The notes under the pieces were generated by a model. It was not told the origin of the DNA, ran no database searches, and worked only from the letters and a program-made list of their open reading frames with translations. From Mesorhizobium huakuii (GTDB lineage: Bacteria > Pseudomonadota > Alphaproteobacteria > Rhizobiales > Rhizobiaceae), in assembly GCF_014189455.1 (NCBI RefSeq), contig NZ_CP050296.1:4026001-4090000 (forward strand): a stretch of DNA of 64,000 bases. Reading direction: 5' to 3'. The translations under genes and the position numbers were made by a program. Each line of letters begins with the position of its first letter. Positions within the stretch are counted from its first letter, which is position 1. Positions 45,820 through 55,700 of this stretch are shown in pieces.

Positions 45820-46572
45820 TCAGCTGTGGAGATGCGTCAGTTCGAACCCGGCTTCATCCTGCGCGTCGGACAGGTGCTGTTCGGCGGACCGGAACATGTC
45901 CGAGAACTCCATCTCGTTTTCCAGCATCACGCCGCCGACCTTGATGGCGAGGACATCCTCGGTGCCTTTTGGCGCGAAATAGACTTGCGCGACACGCGTG
46001 CGGATACGCTCGCCGATCTCCTTGGCCTCCGCTTCGGTCGCGCCAGAGAGGAAAACCCCGAACATCGAGGCGCCGATGCGTCCGATCAGATCCTCCTCGC
46101 GCACCGACGACTGGATGGTCGAGACGATGAGCCGCAAGGCCTCGTCGCCCCATTCAAGGCCAAAGCGCATGTTGATGGAGCGAAGGTGTTCGGGATGAAT
46201 GATCAGGAAGGCGCCCGAGCGTGGTCCTGGCCCTGATCGCCTGGCTGCGCGTCGTTCAACCATCGACGTGAAGACCGGCCCGTTCAGGCAGCCCGTCAAA
46301 CTGTCATACGTTCCGGACCTGTTGAGTTCCTGCCGGTAGCGGCGGATTTCGATCCGATTCCAGCCGATCAGCGCGAAAAGCGGCAGACCGATGATCACCG
46401 GCAGCAGTCCCGCGGTGATCATGCTGCGGGCGAATGGCGTCAGCGCGTCGCTGAACAGCAGCAGGTAGTTGAGGCCAAGGGAAAGGCCGAGGCTCCCGGC
46501 GGTTCCCAGGAATGCCAGCCATGCAACGTGCTTCCAGGGCTGGGCAGTGGTGGTCGCCATTGATCTGGTCAT
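45820..46572 (-). CDS. membrane protein with degenerate GGDEF domain and intact inhibitory site
   Basis: A 250-residue protein starting at 46572 (AGGAG eight bases upstream). Two membrane segments (about 17-39 and 51-72) are followed by a GGDEF domain (about 85-245) with the opening YDSLTGCLN. The catalytic GG(D/E)EF is replaced by GASMF (167-171), so it should not make c-di-GMP. The inhibitory-site motif RxxD is kept (R158-E-E-D161, with the R-x spacing to the active site that canonical enzymes have). It may therefore be a c-di-GMP receptor. It lies on the same strand as, and downstream of, the adhesin genes. Confidence 0.8.
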   Translation of the reverse strand: MTRSMATTTAQPWKHVAWLAFLGTAGSLGLSLGLNYLLLFSDALTPFARSMITAGLLPVIIGLPLFALIGWNRIEIRRYRQELNRSGTYDSLTGCLNGPVFTSMVERRAARRSGPGPRSGAFLIIHPEHLRSINMRFGLEWGDEALRLIVSTIQSSVREEDLIGRIGASMFGVFLSGATEAEAKEIGERIRTRVAQVYFAPKGTEDVLAIKVGGVMLENEMEFSDMFRSAEQHLSDAQDEAGFELTHLHS

Positions 46573-46710
46573 TGGCCAATCTCCTGTCGGTAGGCTGGTA
46601 TAAGGCCTGTCTGCCGTAATTTCGGTTTCGCCGAATCGTACAATTTGACGGAAAAAGGCCGAATGGCGTCTTCGCCATGCCCAGAGCAAAGCCGGTTTGC
46701 CGGCTCCAGC

Positions 46711-47409
46711 CTATCGCGGCGGCCCGAAGACACCCATCTCTGCATTCCGGGCAATTGCTTCCGCCTTGCCATAAATGCCGCCCGGCCGCGCCATCGCCCA
46801 GCCATTGGCGACGAGCCAGGCTCCGACATCCTGCTTGCCGAGCCGGCACGGTGCGGCGATGGCAAAACGCTCGGGTTCCGGCGGCAGGAAACAATTCAGC
46901 GCGCGCCCCCGCAGCCAGGCATTGAAGGCCGCGCGCGCCCGCTGGCCGCAGGGCCAGGCCTCGTCGCGAAACGAACAGGTCTGGTCGACGCCGATATGCT
47001 GGGCCCCGCTGATGACCACTTTCCACCCCATCGCTTCGAACGTCGCCGACGACGTTGCAATCGGATGGTAGAGCAGGGTTTCGCGCCAGTCCTGCGGCAT
47101 GGGTGTTTTGGGGCGGACGGCGAGGCCGAGTTCTCCAAGCGGCGGCCGGGCCCCGACCCGCTCGGTTTCCGATGCGTCAACCGGCGGCGGAGCGATAAGG
47201 CTCTCGGCGATCCGTCGTGCGGGTCCCCGCGATTGTCCGTCGGGATTGGCCGCGGCCGCCTGATTTGCTTGCTTGCCGGCAATTTGCAGGGATGGCGCAG
47301 GGACCGACCGGTCGAGAGAAAGCAAGGTTCCGGCCCGCATGATCAGGGCGATTCCGAGCACGAGCTCGAGGCCCCCGATCGCGATCACCATGCGGGCATG
47401 CCAGCTCAT
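46711..47409 (-). CDS. thermonuclease-like (SNase-fold) membrane-anchored protein
   Basis: About 232 residues. The start at MSWHARMVIAIGG (47409) is chosen over the longer frame. An N-terminal membrane segment (about 5-27) is followed by a low-complexity linker and a C-terminal domain with CGQRARAAFNAWLRGRALNC, CRLGKQDVGAWLVANGWAMA and YGKAEAIARNAEMGVFG, the pattern of staphylococcal-nuclease-like proteins. Catalytic Arg/Glu residues are not clearly identifiable, so nuclease activity is uncertain. In the same direction as the adhesin gene. Confidence 0.65.
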   Translation of the reverse strand: MSWHARMVIAIGGLELVLGIALIMRAGTLLSLDRSVPAPSLQIAGKQANQAAAANPDGQSRGPARRIAESLIAPPPVDASETERVGARPPLGELGLAVRPKTPMPQDWRETLLYHPIATSSATFEAMGWKVVISGAQHIGVDQTCSFRDEAWPCGQRARAAFNAWLRGRALNCFLPPEPERFAIAAPCRLGKQDVGAWLVANGWAMARPGGIYGKAEAIARNAEMGVFGPPR

Positions 47410-47451
47410 CAGGCCACCGCAGCGTTCGCGCAAGGTCGGGCCGGCGGCCGG

Positions 47452-48645
47452 TCAGAAACCCGACGTCGATTTGGCAACCAGTTTGAGCGCACCCTTTTCT
47501 ATCCGGTAGAATGGCATCGACCTTTGGCTCGATCCGTCAGCGCGAAAACGGAACAAACCCGTCGATCCGCGAAACCCGTTCGGGTTTTCGAGGGTCTGTT
47601 TGCTGAAGCCGTCGGGTCCGACCGCGCTGGCAATCCCTGCCGTCAGGGCAACCATATCATAGGCATAGGCCACATTGACGTCGGCAGGGTAGTTGTATGT
47701 CGTCCGGAAGCGGTCGGCGATCGGTCCGGTTTCGCCTGGATCGAGCGTGGCGATGTATGCCCCCTCGAACAGCGGATCCATGGGGTGTTCCAGCCAACGG
47801 TCCGTTCCGACGACCGAGATTGCTTTTCCCGGAATGCCCTTTGATCTAAGGGCGGCAAGCACCGGCGCGGGGCTGCCATCGCCGCTGGCAATGATGACCG
47901 CGTCGGGAGCGTCCACGAGTGAGCCCATCTGGTCGACCGCCTTCGCGCCACCGTCGCCGGCCGAATAGGGCACGGTGACCGCGAGCGTCGCGCCATAGAT
48001 GCTAAGGCCGTTCGCCACCCGCTTCTCCACAGCACTGGCGTTCGAGCCTTCCGCGACAAGCAATACGAACTTCTTGCCGCCTTTCGCAGCGAGCCCCGCG
48101 GCGCCCGCCGCGGCGCTGTCGGCTTCGCTGAGGCGCACGGCATAAACCCCGGCGCCGCCCGCGAAATTGTCGGCAAGCGCCAGAACCGGTGGCCGCTTCG
48201 ATCCCGACAGCGTGGCAATATGCCGGGCCGATGGCAGTTCGGTCGGGCCGATGACGACCTTGGATCCCGTCGTGATGGCTTGCACCGCCAATTTGCTGGC
48301 CTGGGCACTGTCGCCTTTCGTGTCCTCTATCGTCAGCGTCAGCAATCCATTGCCGATATCCGTCATCGCCAGCTTGGCGCCGTCGAGCATCTTCCGGCCG
48401 GTCTCCCCTGACGTTCCGGGAGCGGACAAGGGCAGCAGCATCGTGACTTTGGCGGAACCGGTGCCGAGCGACTGGCTCGCCTGGGCCGAACCGGCGCCGG
48501 CATTCTGTCCCGCAGGCGCGGCGACCGCCGCCGGATCGAGCACTTCGGAAACGCCGCCTTTCGACTGGCAGCCCGACAAGGGCATGGCGAGCGCCAGGGC
48601 GAGTGCCCAAATCTGCGGACTGCGGCCCTGCCGGACAGCTTCCAT
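47452..48645 (-). CDS. lipoprotein of the penicillin-binding-protein activator (LpoA-like) type
   Basis: A 397-residue protein. The start at 48645 gives a signal peptide ending in the lipobox LSGC, with Cys26 to be lipidated. The mature protein is a periplasmic-binding-protein type I fold: VTMLLPLSAPGTSGETGRKM, IGPTELPSARHIATLSG, and the domain exchange around DAVIIASGDGSPAPV. Such proteins are annotated as penicillin-binding-protein activators (LppC/LpoA) or Leu/Ile/Val-binding proteins. Its linkage to an adhesin locus is unexplained; it may connect cell-wall growth to adhesin export. Confidence 0.75.
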   Translation of the reverse strand: MEAVRQGRSPQIWALALALAMPLSGCQSKGGVSEVLDPAAVAAPAGQNAGAGSAQASQSLGTGSAKVTMLLPLSAPGTSGETGRKMLDGAKLAMTDIGNGLLTLTIEDTKGDSAQASKLAVQAITTGSKVVIGPTELPSARHIATLSGSKRPPVLALADNFAGGAGVYAVRLSEADSAAAGAAGLAAKGGKKFVLLVAEGSNASAVEKRVANGLSIYGATLAVTVPYSAGDGGAKAVDQMGSLVDAPDAVIIASGDGSPAPVLAALRSKGIPGKAISVVGTDRWLEHPMDPLFEGAYIATLDPGETGPIADRFRTTYNYPADVNVAYAYDMVALTAGIASAVGPDGFSKQTLENPNGFRGSTGLFRFRADGSSQRSMPFYRIEKGALKLVAKSTSGF

Positions 48646-48694
48646 GATGCTCCACCCCGTCTGCCGCCGGATATTTCCCGGTCTGGTCCTCAAT

Positions 48695-48859
48695 TCATGT
48701 TACGGCGGACTTGCGGTGCCGTCTTGCTGTTCTTTCATGCGGCGCACGCAATCGGCAAAGGCCCAGCCGGTTGGCGCCGGCCAGCGTGGCAAACAGACCA
48801 AGGCTGAGCCAGGCGATCGTTGCGGCGATCGCCCATAAAATTGATCCGTCTGATGTCAT
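48695..48859 (-). CDS. small single-pass membrane protein, not certain
   Basis: A 54-residue frame starting MTSDGSILWAIAATIAWLSL at an ATG (48859), with one membrane segment (about 8-28) and a basic tail (RAPHERTARRHRKSAVT). It fills the gap between the lipoprotein and the small exported protein, on the same strand, which supports it being a gene. No family recognised. Confidence 0.4.
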   Translation of the reverse strand: MTSDGSILWAIAATIAWLSLGLFATLAGANRLGLCRLRAPHERTARRHRKSAVT

Positions 48860-48886
48860 GATGGCCAACAGGCGTGGCCCATGCGG

Positions 48887-49255
48887 TCAGTGCATGTACT
48901 CGACCATGCGGTCGTGGAAACACTCGCATTTGTTGAGCGTGTCTTCGTCCTTGTAGTTCGTCTTCAGATAGCCATAGGCCATGCCGCAGGCGACCTTGGC
49001 CTCCGATGCCCAGACGAAGGCAGGCCGGGATGAGTTGATCCATTCGGGGCTGTTGGCGACGGCAACCGATTCATCCATCAGCTTCACCACCTGCTCCTTG
49101 AGATCGACGATGTTGTCGTTCAACACCAGGTTGGACGTCCCCACGACGCGGCAATAGTCGCCCGTCGGACCTTCGATGATGTCGGCGGCTTCCAGCCCCG
49201 TCGCAACAATCGACAGCAGCCCGGCCCCGAAAGCCACACGCAAAATTCTGTTCAT
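48887..49255 (-). CDS. small exported protein of the adhesin locus
   Basis: A 122-residue protein with a signal peptide (MNRILRVAFGAGLLSIVATG, cut near LEA|AD). The mature part has four cysteines (DYCRV, KVACGM and KCECFHD) and an acidic helix. Stop at 48887. It follows the adhesin stop by only 27 bp, suggesting one transcript. Function unknown; a periplasmic chaperone or accessory factor for the adhesin is possible. Confidence 0.6.
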   Translation of the reverse strand: MNRILRVAFGAGLLSIVATGLEAADIIEGPTGDYCRVVGTSNLVLNDNIVDLKEQVVKLMDESVAVANSPEWINSSRPAFVWASEAKVACGMAYGYLKTNYKDEDTLNKCECFHDRMVEYMH

Positions 49256-49281
49256 GCTCGTCACCTCGTCCCTTTCGCCCC

Positions 49282-52200
49282 TTAGGCCACGTCCGTCTTG
49301 GTGCCGTGGCTGTCATCGTAAAGTATTTTCACCGCTTCGGCAGCGCTGTGGAACGTATAGTTCTCCAGCACGGCGACCGTATGGTAGTTGTCGCCACCGC
49401 CATTCGTGTCGACCTTGACTTCGGCATTCGCCGCATTGGCCAAGGACTGCGAGATCTCCACAAAGCCGCCGGCTTCGAGATCGGTTACGCCGGCCAGACC
49501 TTTCAGCAGCGCGGAGAGATCGATCTTGTCGCCGTTGGCGCCATCGTGGAAGTCGGCGATCAGATCGGCGACTTCCAGCGAGCCGATGGCGAATGTCCTG
49601 GTACCATCGGAGGCGACAGACGGCTGCGCCGGGGCAACCAGCGATGTGTCGAGTTCCACCTCGATGTAGTTGCCGCTCGTGCCGTCGGCCATCTGGAACG
49701 TGCCGTTGCCGGTCACGGTCTGCCCGTCGATTTCGCCGACAGCGGGGTGCGCTGCCGTGTTGATGGAGGCAACACCGTTGTCGGCGAGGCTCGACAGTTC
49801 CCCGGCGTCGCTGGTGCCATTAGCATTGGCGTCCTTCCAGATCAGCAGGCTGCTGAACGCCGCGTCGTTGTGATCGATGACGCCGTCATGGTTGCTGTCG
49901 AGCGATGCCAGTGCGGCCGCGCCGCTGGCGAAATGGCCACCATCGAAGTTCGGCGTGAACAGCTCGGTGCCGTCATCGATCTTGCCGTCATGGTTGAGGT
50001 CGACCGCCAGCATGCCGTCGTTCGAGGTGTTCCAGGCCAGTTGCTCCTTGGTGCCGTCGCCGTTCATGTCGAACTGAGCACCGTGGCTGACGTCGGAGAA
50101 TGTAAAGCCATTGTGGTTCAGGTCGAGGATAACGGGATCGACCGATCCCCCGATCAACGTGTTCAGATTCGCCACGGTGACGCCCTGCAGATCGACCAGC
50201 GCTCCAACGCCGGCGCTGGCGGTTGTCTGGGTATAGACGTAGGTGTGATTCACCCCGGAGATCGTTGCCGTGAATGCGAGCGTCGCCCCGGCATTGCCGA
50301 TGTCCGTGCCCATAAGATACTGGACCGCTGCGGCCACGCCTGACGTTGTGGTGATCGCCAGGGGCGAGGTGCCGGCATCGGTCCCGAAGAAACTGGCGAT
50401 GCCGTTCGTGACCGAATGGGACTCAACCGTGTCTCCGCCGATCGTCAGGACGGAATCTCCTGCTCCGTCGACGAGGCCGGCAGTCGCAGCCACCAGCGTC
50501 CCGGGCAGGGTCAATTTGTCGGTCCCGGCGACGAAGTCGGTGATGACGTCATAGCCGGAGATCGTCCCGGCATTGCCGGATCCGCCTATGACGGGGATGG
50601 AATCTCCTGTACCGATTACGAAGGTGTCAGCGCCAGCTCCACCTGTGAGAAAATCATTACCGCCTCGCCCAACAATGACATCGTTTCCACCTCCACCGGA
50701 CAGATGATCGACACCCGACGTTCCATAGATCTGGTCGGCCAATGTGGCGTCGCCATTCACCGTGATGCCGGGATCGCCCGGGTCATGCGAGAAGAATGAG
50801 AAGCTGACTTGGCGTGCCTGGTAATTACCGCCATTGTTGTCGAAGTAAGACAGCGTCCATGAGTCGCCGGCTGTCGGTGGGTGGTCGATCAGATAGCTGG
50901 CAAGCGTTGTGGTCGTGGCGTTGCCGCCGGCATCGAGCAAGAAAACATGGTCATAGTTGACCGTCGCCTTCATCAGGCCGGTAGCGGCATCAAAGAACCA
51001 GCTCTGCTCGAATGTTCCGGCAGTCAGGTCGTCTTCGACAACCGCGAAATGGTTGGTGCCTATGATGATCTCGACCTGGACCTCTTGCTCGCGATGCGAT
51101 CCTGCACTGCTGTCTCCGAACACGCCGGGATTCTGCTCCGATACAGGGATAGGCGTGTCGAAAGGGCTCTCTTGGAAGTCGGTATAGACCACTACCGTCG
51201 CGCCGTGAGGATCAGCCGTTATGGCGTTTACCGTGGCTGCAGAAAGGGTCAGCGTCGTGACCTGGTCATTTCCCGACGTAAGCGGGCTCTTGCCAGTGCC
51301 GATCTGTGATGTGTCGCTGGGCAGACTGGTCGGCGGCACTTCATGAATGCCAACCGTCTGCGTGACGTGGGCAGTGCCGTCATAGACGTCCAGCGACAGG
51401 TTGTTGTTGACCGTATCGGTTACCGTCGTGGTCGGTCTGTACACCAGGTCATCCAGCAGGTTGATGCTGGCGGACGGATTGTAGAGCACGGTGCCAGTGG
51501 TCAGGGCGACATAGCTCACGCCGTTGAAATAGAACGTGCCGGTGGGGATCGTTCCCGTCGCGGTGACAATGAGATTGTCGCCATCCGCATCCGTGGGGAT
51601 TGTGACCAGAAGGGGATATCCATTGGGGTAGGTTGGCGTGCCCAATGCTTGCTGCCCTGGGTCGCTCGACATCCAGTTCTGGGTGTTGGCGACAACTGGT
51701 GCATCGTTGATGTCGGTCAGGTTGATGGTGAGGGTTGTCGTCGACAGGTCGCCGTCGCCGTCCTTGATGGTGTAGACGAACACGTCCGTGGTGTTGGAGT
51801 TGATGCCGTGGGCCGTAGACTGGTAGGTGTAGGAGCCGTCGGCGTTGAGATGCAGTGTGCCGTGTAGACCGGCGATGTCGCTGCCCGCTCCCGTAGTCAC
51901 CGCCGTCGTGGTGTCGCCACCACGCGGCGCGGGCACCCACAACCCCGCCGCCGGCAGCAAAGCCGTCGGCGCCGGCAACGTCATTGGCCAGCACGCCGGC
52001 GCGGCCGTCACGGTCAGCAGGGCACCTTCGTTGACGTTGCCCGAGTTGGCGTTTGCCGTGGGCACATCGTCGACGATGTTGACGGTGATGGTTCCGGTGC
52101 TGGTGTTGCCGTTGGCGTCGGTGACCTTATAGGTAAAGTTCTCTGCACTCTCGATGTTGGTGCCATTGTTGGCGTCCGGCGAGGTGTCGAACGGCTTGGT

Positions 52201-52737
52201 CAGCGTATAGACATAAGTGCCGTCGTCATTGACCTGTATGGTGCCGTAGGTGCCAGCGGTTGCGGCGTTGCCGCCGCTGACCAACTGGTAGTGAAGCGTG
52301 CCGACGCCGCCTGTCGCATTGAGTTGGTTGGTCGCGTCGGTCTCGGTCGTCAGGGCCGGCAGCGAGCCGGTTACGGTACCGGCCGCCAGATCGGCACCGG
52401 CCTTCACCAGGTCCAGTGCGGCTTCATTGACCGTCACGTCGCTGTCGGCCGGTGCTGTGATGGTTACATCGGTCAGGTTGATGGTCAGCGTCGTCGTCGA
52501 CAGATCGCCGTCACCGTCCTTGAGCGTGTAGACGAACACGTCGGTGGTGTTGGCGGCGATGTTGTTGGCCGTCGACTGGTAGGTGTAGGAGCCGTCGGCG
52601 TTGAGATGCAGTGTGCCGTGCAGGCCGGCAATGTCGGTGCCGACACCGCCCGATACGGGCGTCGTGGTGTTGCCGCCGGCGGCGCGCACGCCGTCGATGG
52701 TGGCGCCGTCGGCGCCGGCCACGTCATTGACCAGCAC
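49282..52737 (-). CDS. adhesin C-terminal part (RTX repeats and secretion signal)
   Basis: Frame of 1,151 residues. It starts inside a last, diverged repeat, has a second pair of single-base changes near 51995 and about 51925 that cancel out, then a non-repetitive domain (51,700-50,700), RTX nonapeptides (GGGGNDVIVGRGGNDFLTGG), several EF-hand-like D-x-N/D-x-D-G loops (DLNHDGKIDDG, DSNHDGVIDHND, DANANGTSDAGE) and a C-terminal type I signal (DKIDLSALLKG to SHGTKTDVA). The RTX and EF-hand region probably needs calcium to fold outside the cell. Confidence 0.8.
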   Translation of the reverse strand: MLVNDVAGADGATIDGVRAAGGNTTTPVSGGVGTDIAGLHGTLHLNADGSYTYQSTANNIAANTTDVFVYTLKDGDGDLSTTTLTINLTDVTITAPADSDVTVNEAALDLVKAGADLAAGTVTGSLPALTTETDATNQLNATGGVGTLHYQLVSGGNAATAGTYGTIQVNDDGTYVYTLTKPFDTSPDANNGTNIESAENFTYKVTDANGNTSTGTITVNIVDDVPTANANSGNVNEGALLTVTAAPACWPMTLPAPTALLPAAGLWVPAPRGGDTTTAVTTGAGSDIAGLHGTLHLNADGSYTYQSTAHGINSNTTDVFVYTIKDGDGDLSTTTLTINLTDINDAPVVANTQNWMSSDPGQQALGTPTYPNGYPLLVTIPTDADGDNLIVTATGTIPTGTFYFNGVSYVALTTGTVLYNPSASINLLDDLVYRPTTTVTDTVNNNLSLDVYDGTAHVTQTVGIHEVPPTSLPSDTSQIGTGKSPLTSGNDQVTTLTLSAATVNAITADPHGATVVVYTDFQESPFDTPIPVSEQNPGVFGDSSAGSHREQEVQVEIIIGTNHFAVVEDDLTAGTFEQSWFFDAATGLMKATVNYDHVFLLDAGGNATTTTLASYLIDHPPTAGDSWTLSYFDNNGGNYQARQVSFSFFSHDPGDPGITVNGDATLADQIYGTSGVDHLSGGGGNDVIVGRGGNDFLTGGAGADTFVIGTGDSIPVIGGSGNAGTISGYDVITDFVAGTDKLTLPGTLVAATAGLVDGAGDSVLTIGGDTVESHSVTNGIASFFGTDAGTSPLAITTTSGVAAAVQYLMGTDIGNAGATLAFTATISGVNHTYVYTQTTASAGVGALVDLQGVTVANLNTLIGGSVDPVILDLNHNGFTFSDVSHGAQFDMNGDGTKEQLAWNTSNDGMLAVDLNHDGKIDDGTELFTPNFDGGHFASGAAALASLDSNHDGVIDHNDAAFSSLLIWKDANANGTSDAGELSSLADNGVASINTAAHPAVGEIDGQTVTGNGTFQMADGTSGNYIEVELDTSLVAPAQPSVASDGTRTFAIGSLEVADLIADFHDGANGDKIDLSALLKGLAGVTDLEAGGFVEISQSLANAANAEVKVDTNGGGDNYHTVAVLENYTFHSAAEAVKILYDDSHGTKTDVA

Positions 52738-55700
52738 GCCGGCCGCGCCGTCACGGTCAGCAGGGCGCCTTCATTGACGTTGCCGATGTCGGCGGTTGCT
52801 GTCGGCACATCGTCGATGACGGCGATGTTGATGGTGCCGGTGGTGGAGTTGCCGTTGGCGTCGGTGACTTGATAGGTGAAGCTCTCGGCCGCATTGACGG
52901 TGTCGGTTCCGGCGGTTGCCGGGCCATGCACCGGTGAGGTCAGCGTGTAGACATAGCTGCCGTCGGTGTGGACCTGGATGGTGCCGTAGATGCCGGCTGT
53001 CGCGGCATTGCCGCCGGAGACCAGCTGATAGGTCAGCGGTGTGAAGTTGCCGGTCGCATTGAGCTGGTTTGTGGCATCGGTCTCGGCCGTCGATCCTGGC
53101 AGCGAGCCGATCACCGTGCCGTGCGCGAGGTCGGCGCCTGATGTCGTGGTGTCGAGTGCGGCTTCGTTGACGGTGACGTCATTGTCGGCGGGTGCGACGA
53201 GGCCGGCATCGGTCAGATTGATGGTCAGCGTCGTCGTCGACAGGTCGCCGTCGCCATCCTTGAGCGTGTAGACGAACACGTCGGTGGTGTTGGCGGCGAT
53301 GTTGTTGGCCGTCGACTGGTAGGTGTAGGAGCCGTCGGCGTTGAGATGCAGTGTGCCGTGCAGGCCGGCAATGTCGGTGCCGACACCGCCCGATACCGGC
53401 GTCGTGGTGTTGCCGCCGGCGGCGCGCACGCCGTCGATGGTGGCGCCGTCGGCGCCGGCAACGTCATTGACCAGCACGCCGGCCGCGGCCGTCACGGTCA
53501 GCAGGGCGCCTTCATTGACGTTGCCGATGTCGGCGGTGGCCGTCGGCACATCGTCGATGACGGCGATGTTGATGGTGCCGGTGGTGGAGTTGCCGTTGGC
53601 GTCGGTGACTTGATAGGTGAAGCTCTCGGCCGCATTGACGGTGTCGGTTCCGGCGGTTGCCGGTCCATGCACCGGTGAGGTCAGCGTGTAGACATAGCTG
53701 CCGTCGGTGTGGACCTGGATGGTGCCGTAGATGCCGGCTGTCGCGGCATTGCCGCCGGAGACCAGCTGATAGGTCAGCGGTGTGAAGTTGCCGGTCGCAT
53801 TGAGCTGGTTTGTGGCATCGGTCTCGGCCGTCGATCCTGGCAGCGAGCCGATCACCGTGCCGTGCGCGAGGTCGGCGCCTGATGTCGTGGTGTCGAGTGC
53901 GGCTTCGTTGACGGTGACGTCATTGTCGGCGGGTGCGACGAGGCCGGCATCGGTCAGATTGATGGTCAGCGTCGTCGTCGACAGATCGCCGTCGCCATCC
54001 TTGAGCGTGTAGACGAACACGTCGGTGGTGTTGGCGGCGATGTTGTTGGCCGTCGACTGGTAGGTGTAGGAGCCGTCGGCGTTGAGATGCAGTGTGCCGT
54101 GCAGGCCGGCAATGTCGGTGCCGACACCGCCCGATACGGGCGTCGTGGTGTTGCCGCCGGCGGCGCGCACGCCGTCGATGGTGGCGCCGTCGGCGCCGGC
54201 AACGTCATTGACCAGCACGCCGGCCGCGGCCGTCACGGTCAGCAGGGCGCCTTCATTGACGTTGCCGATGTCGGCGGTTGCTGTCGGCACATCGTCGATG
54301 ACGGCGATGTTGATGGTGCCGGTGGTGGAGTTGCCGTTGGCGTCGGTGACTTGATAGGTGAAGCTCTCGGCCGCATTGACGGTGTCGGTTCCGGCGGTTG
54401 CCGGGCCATGCACCGGTGAGGTCAGCGTGTAGACATAGCTGCCGTCGGTGTGGACCTGGATGGTGCCGTAGATGCCGGCTGTCGCGGCATTGCCGCCGGA
54501 GACCAGCTGATAGGTCAGCGGTGTGAAGTTGCCGGTCGCATTGAGCTGGTTTGTGGCATCGGTCTCGGCCGTCGATCCTGGCAGCGAGCCGATCACCGTG
54601 CCGTGCGCGAGGTCGGCGCCTGATGTCGTGGTGTCGAGTGCGGCTTCGTTGACGGTGACGTCATTGTCGGCGGGTGCGACGAGGCCGGCATCGGTCAGAT
54701 TGATGGTCAGCGTCGTCGTCGACAGGTCGCCGTCGCCATCCTTGAGCGTGTAGACGAACACGTCGGTGGTGTTGGCGGCGATGTTGTTGGCCGTCGACTG
54801 GTAGGTGTAGGAGCCGTCGGCGTTGAGATGCAGTGTGCCGTGCAGGCCGGCAATGTCGGTGCCGACACCGCCCGATACCGGCGTCGTGGTGTTGCCGCCG
54901 GCGGCGCGCACGCCGTCGATGGTGGCGCCGTCGGCGCCGGCAACGTCATTGACCAGCACGCCGGCCGCGGCCGTCACGGTCAGCAGGGCGCCTTCATTGA
55001 CGTTGCCGATGTCGGCGGTGGCCGTCGGCACATCGTCGATGACGGCGATGTTGATGGTGCCGGTGGTGGTGTTGCCGTTGGCGTCGGTGACTTGATAGGT
55101 GAAGCTCTCGGCCGCATTGACGGTGTCGGTTCCGGCGGTTGCCGGTCCATGCACCGGTGAGGTCAGCGTGTAGACATAGCTGCCGTCGGTGTGAACCTGG
55201 ATGGTGCCGTAGGTGCCGGCGGTCGCGGCATTGCCGCCGGAGACCAGCTGATAGGTCAGCGGTGTGAAGTTGCCGGTCGCATTGAGCTGGTTTGAGGCAT
55301 CGGTCTCGGCCGTCGATCCTGGCAGCGAGCCGATCACCGTGCCGTGCGCAAGGTCGGCGCCGCTGGTGGTGGTGTCGAGTGCGGCTTCGTTGACGGTGAC
55401 GTCATTGTCGGCGGGAGCAACGAGGCCGGCATCGGTGAGGTTGATGGTCAGCGTCGTCGTCGACAGATCGCCGTCACCGTCCTTGAGCGTGTAGACGAAC
55501 ACGTCGGTGGTGTTGGCGGCGATGTTGTTGGCCGTCGACTGGTAGGTGTAGGAGCCGTCGGCGTTGAGATGCAGTGTGCCGTGCAGGCCGGCAATGTCGG
55601 TGCCGACACCGCCCGATACGGGCGTCGTGGTGTTGCCGCCGGCGGCGCGCACGCCGTCGATGGTGGCGCCGTCGGCGCCGGCCACGTCATTGACCAGCAC

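Noticed and set aside
45491..46236. Plus-strand frames opposite the GGDEF gene
   Set aside because: They are antisense to a clear GGDEF-domain gene and contain no protein-like features.
48735..49043. 102-residue minus-strand frame beside the lipoprotein gene
   Set aside because: Out of frame with the exported protein at 48887-49255, which has a signal peptide and conserved cysteines; the 102-residue frame reads as Arg/His-rich noise.
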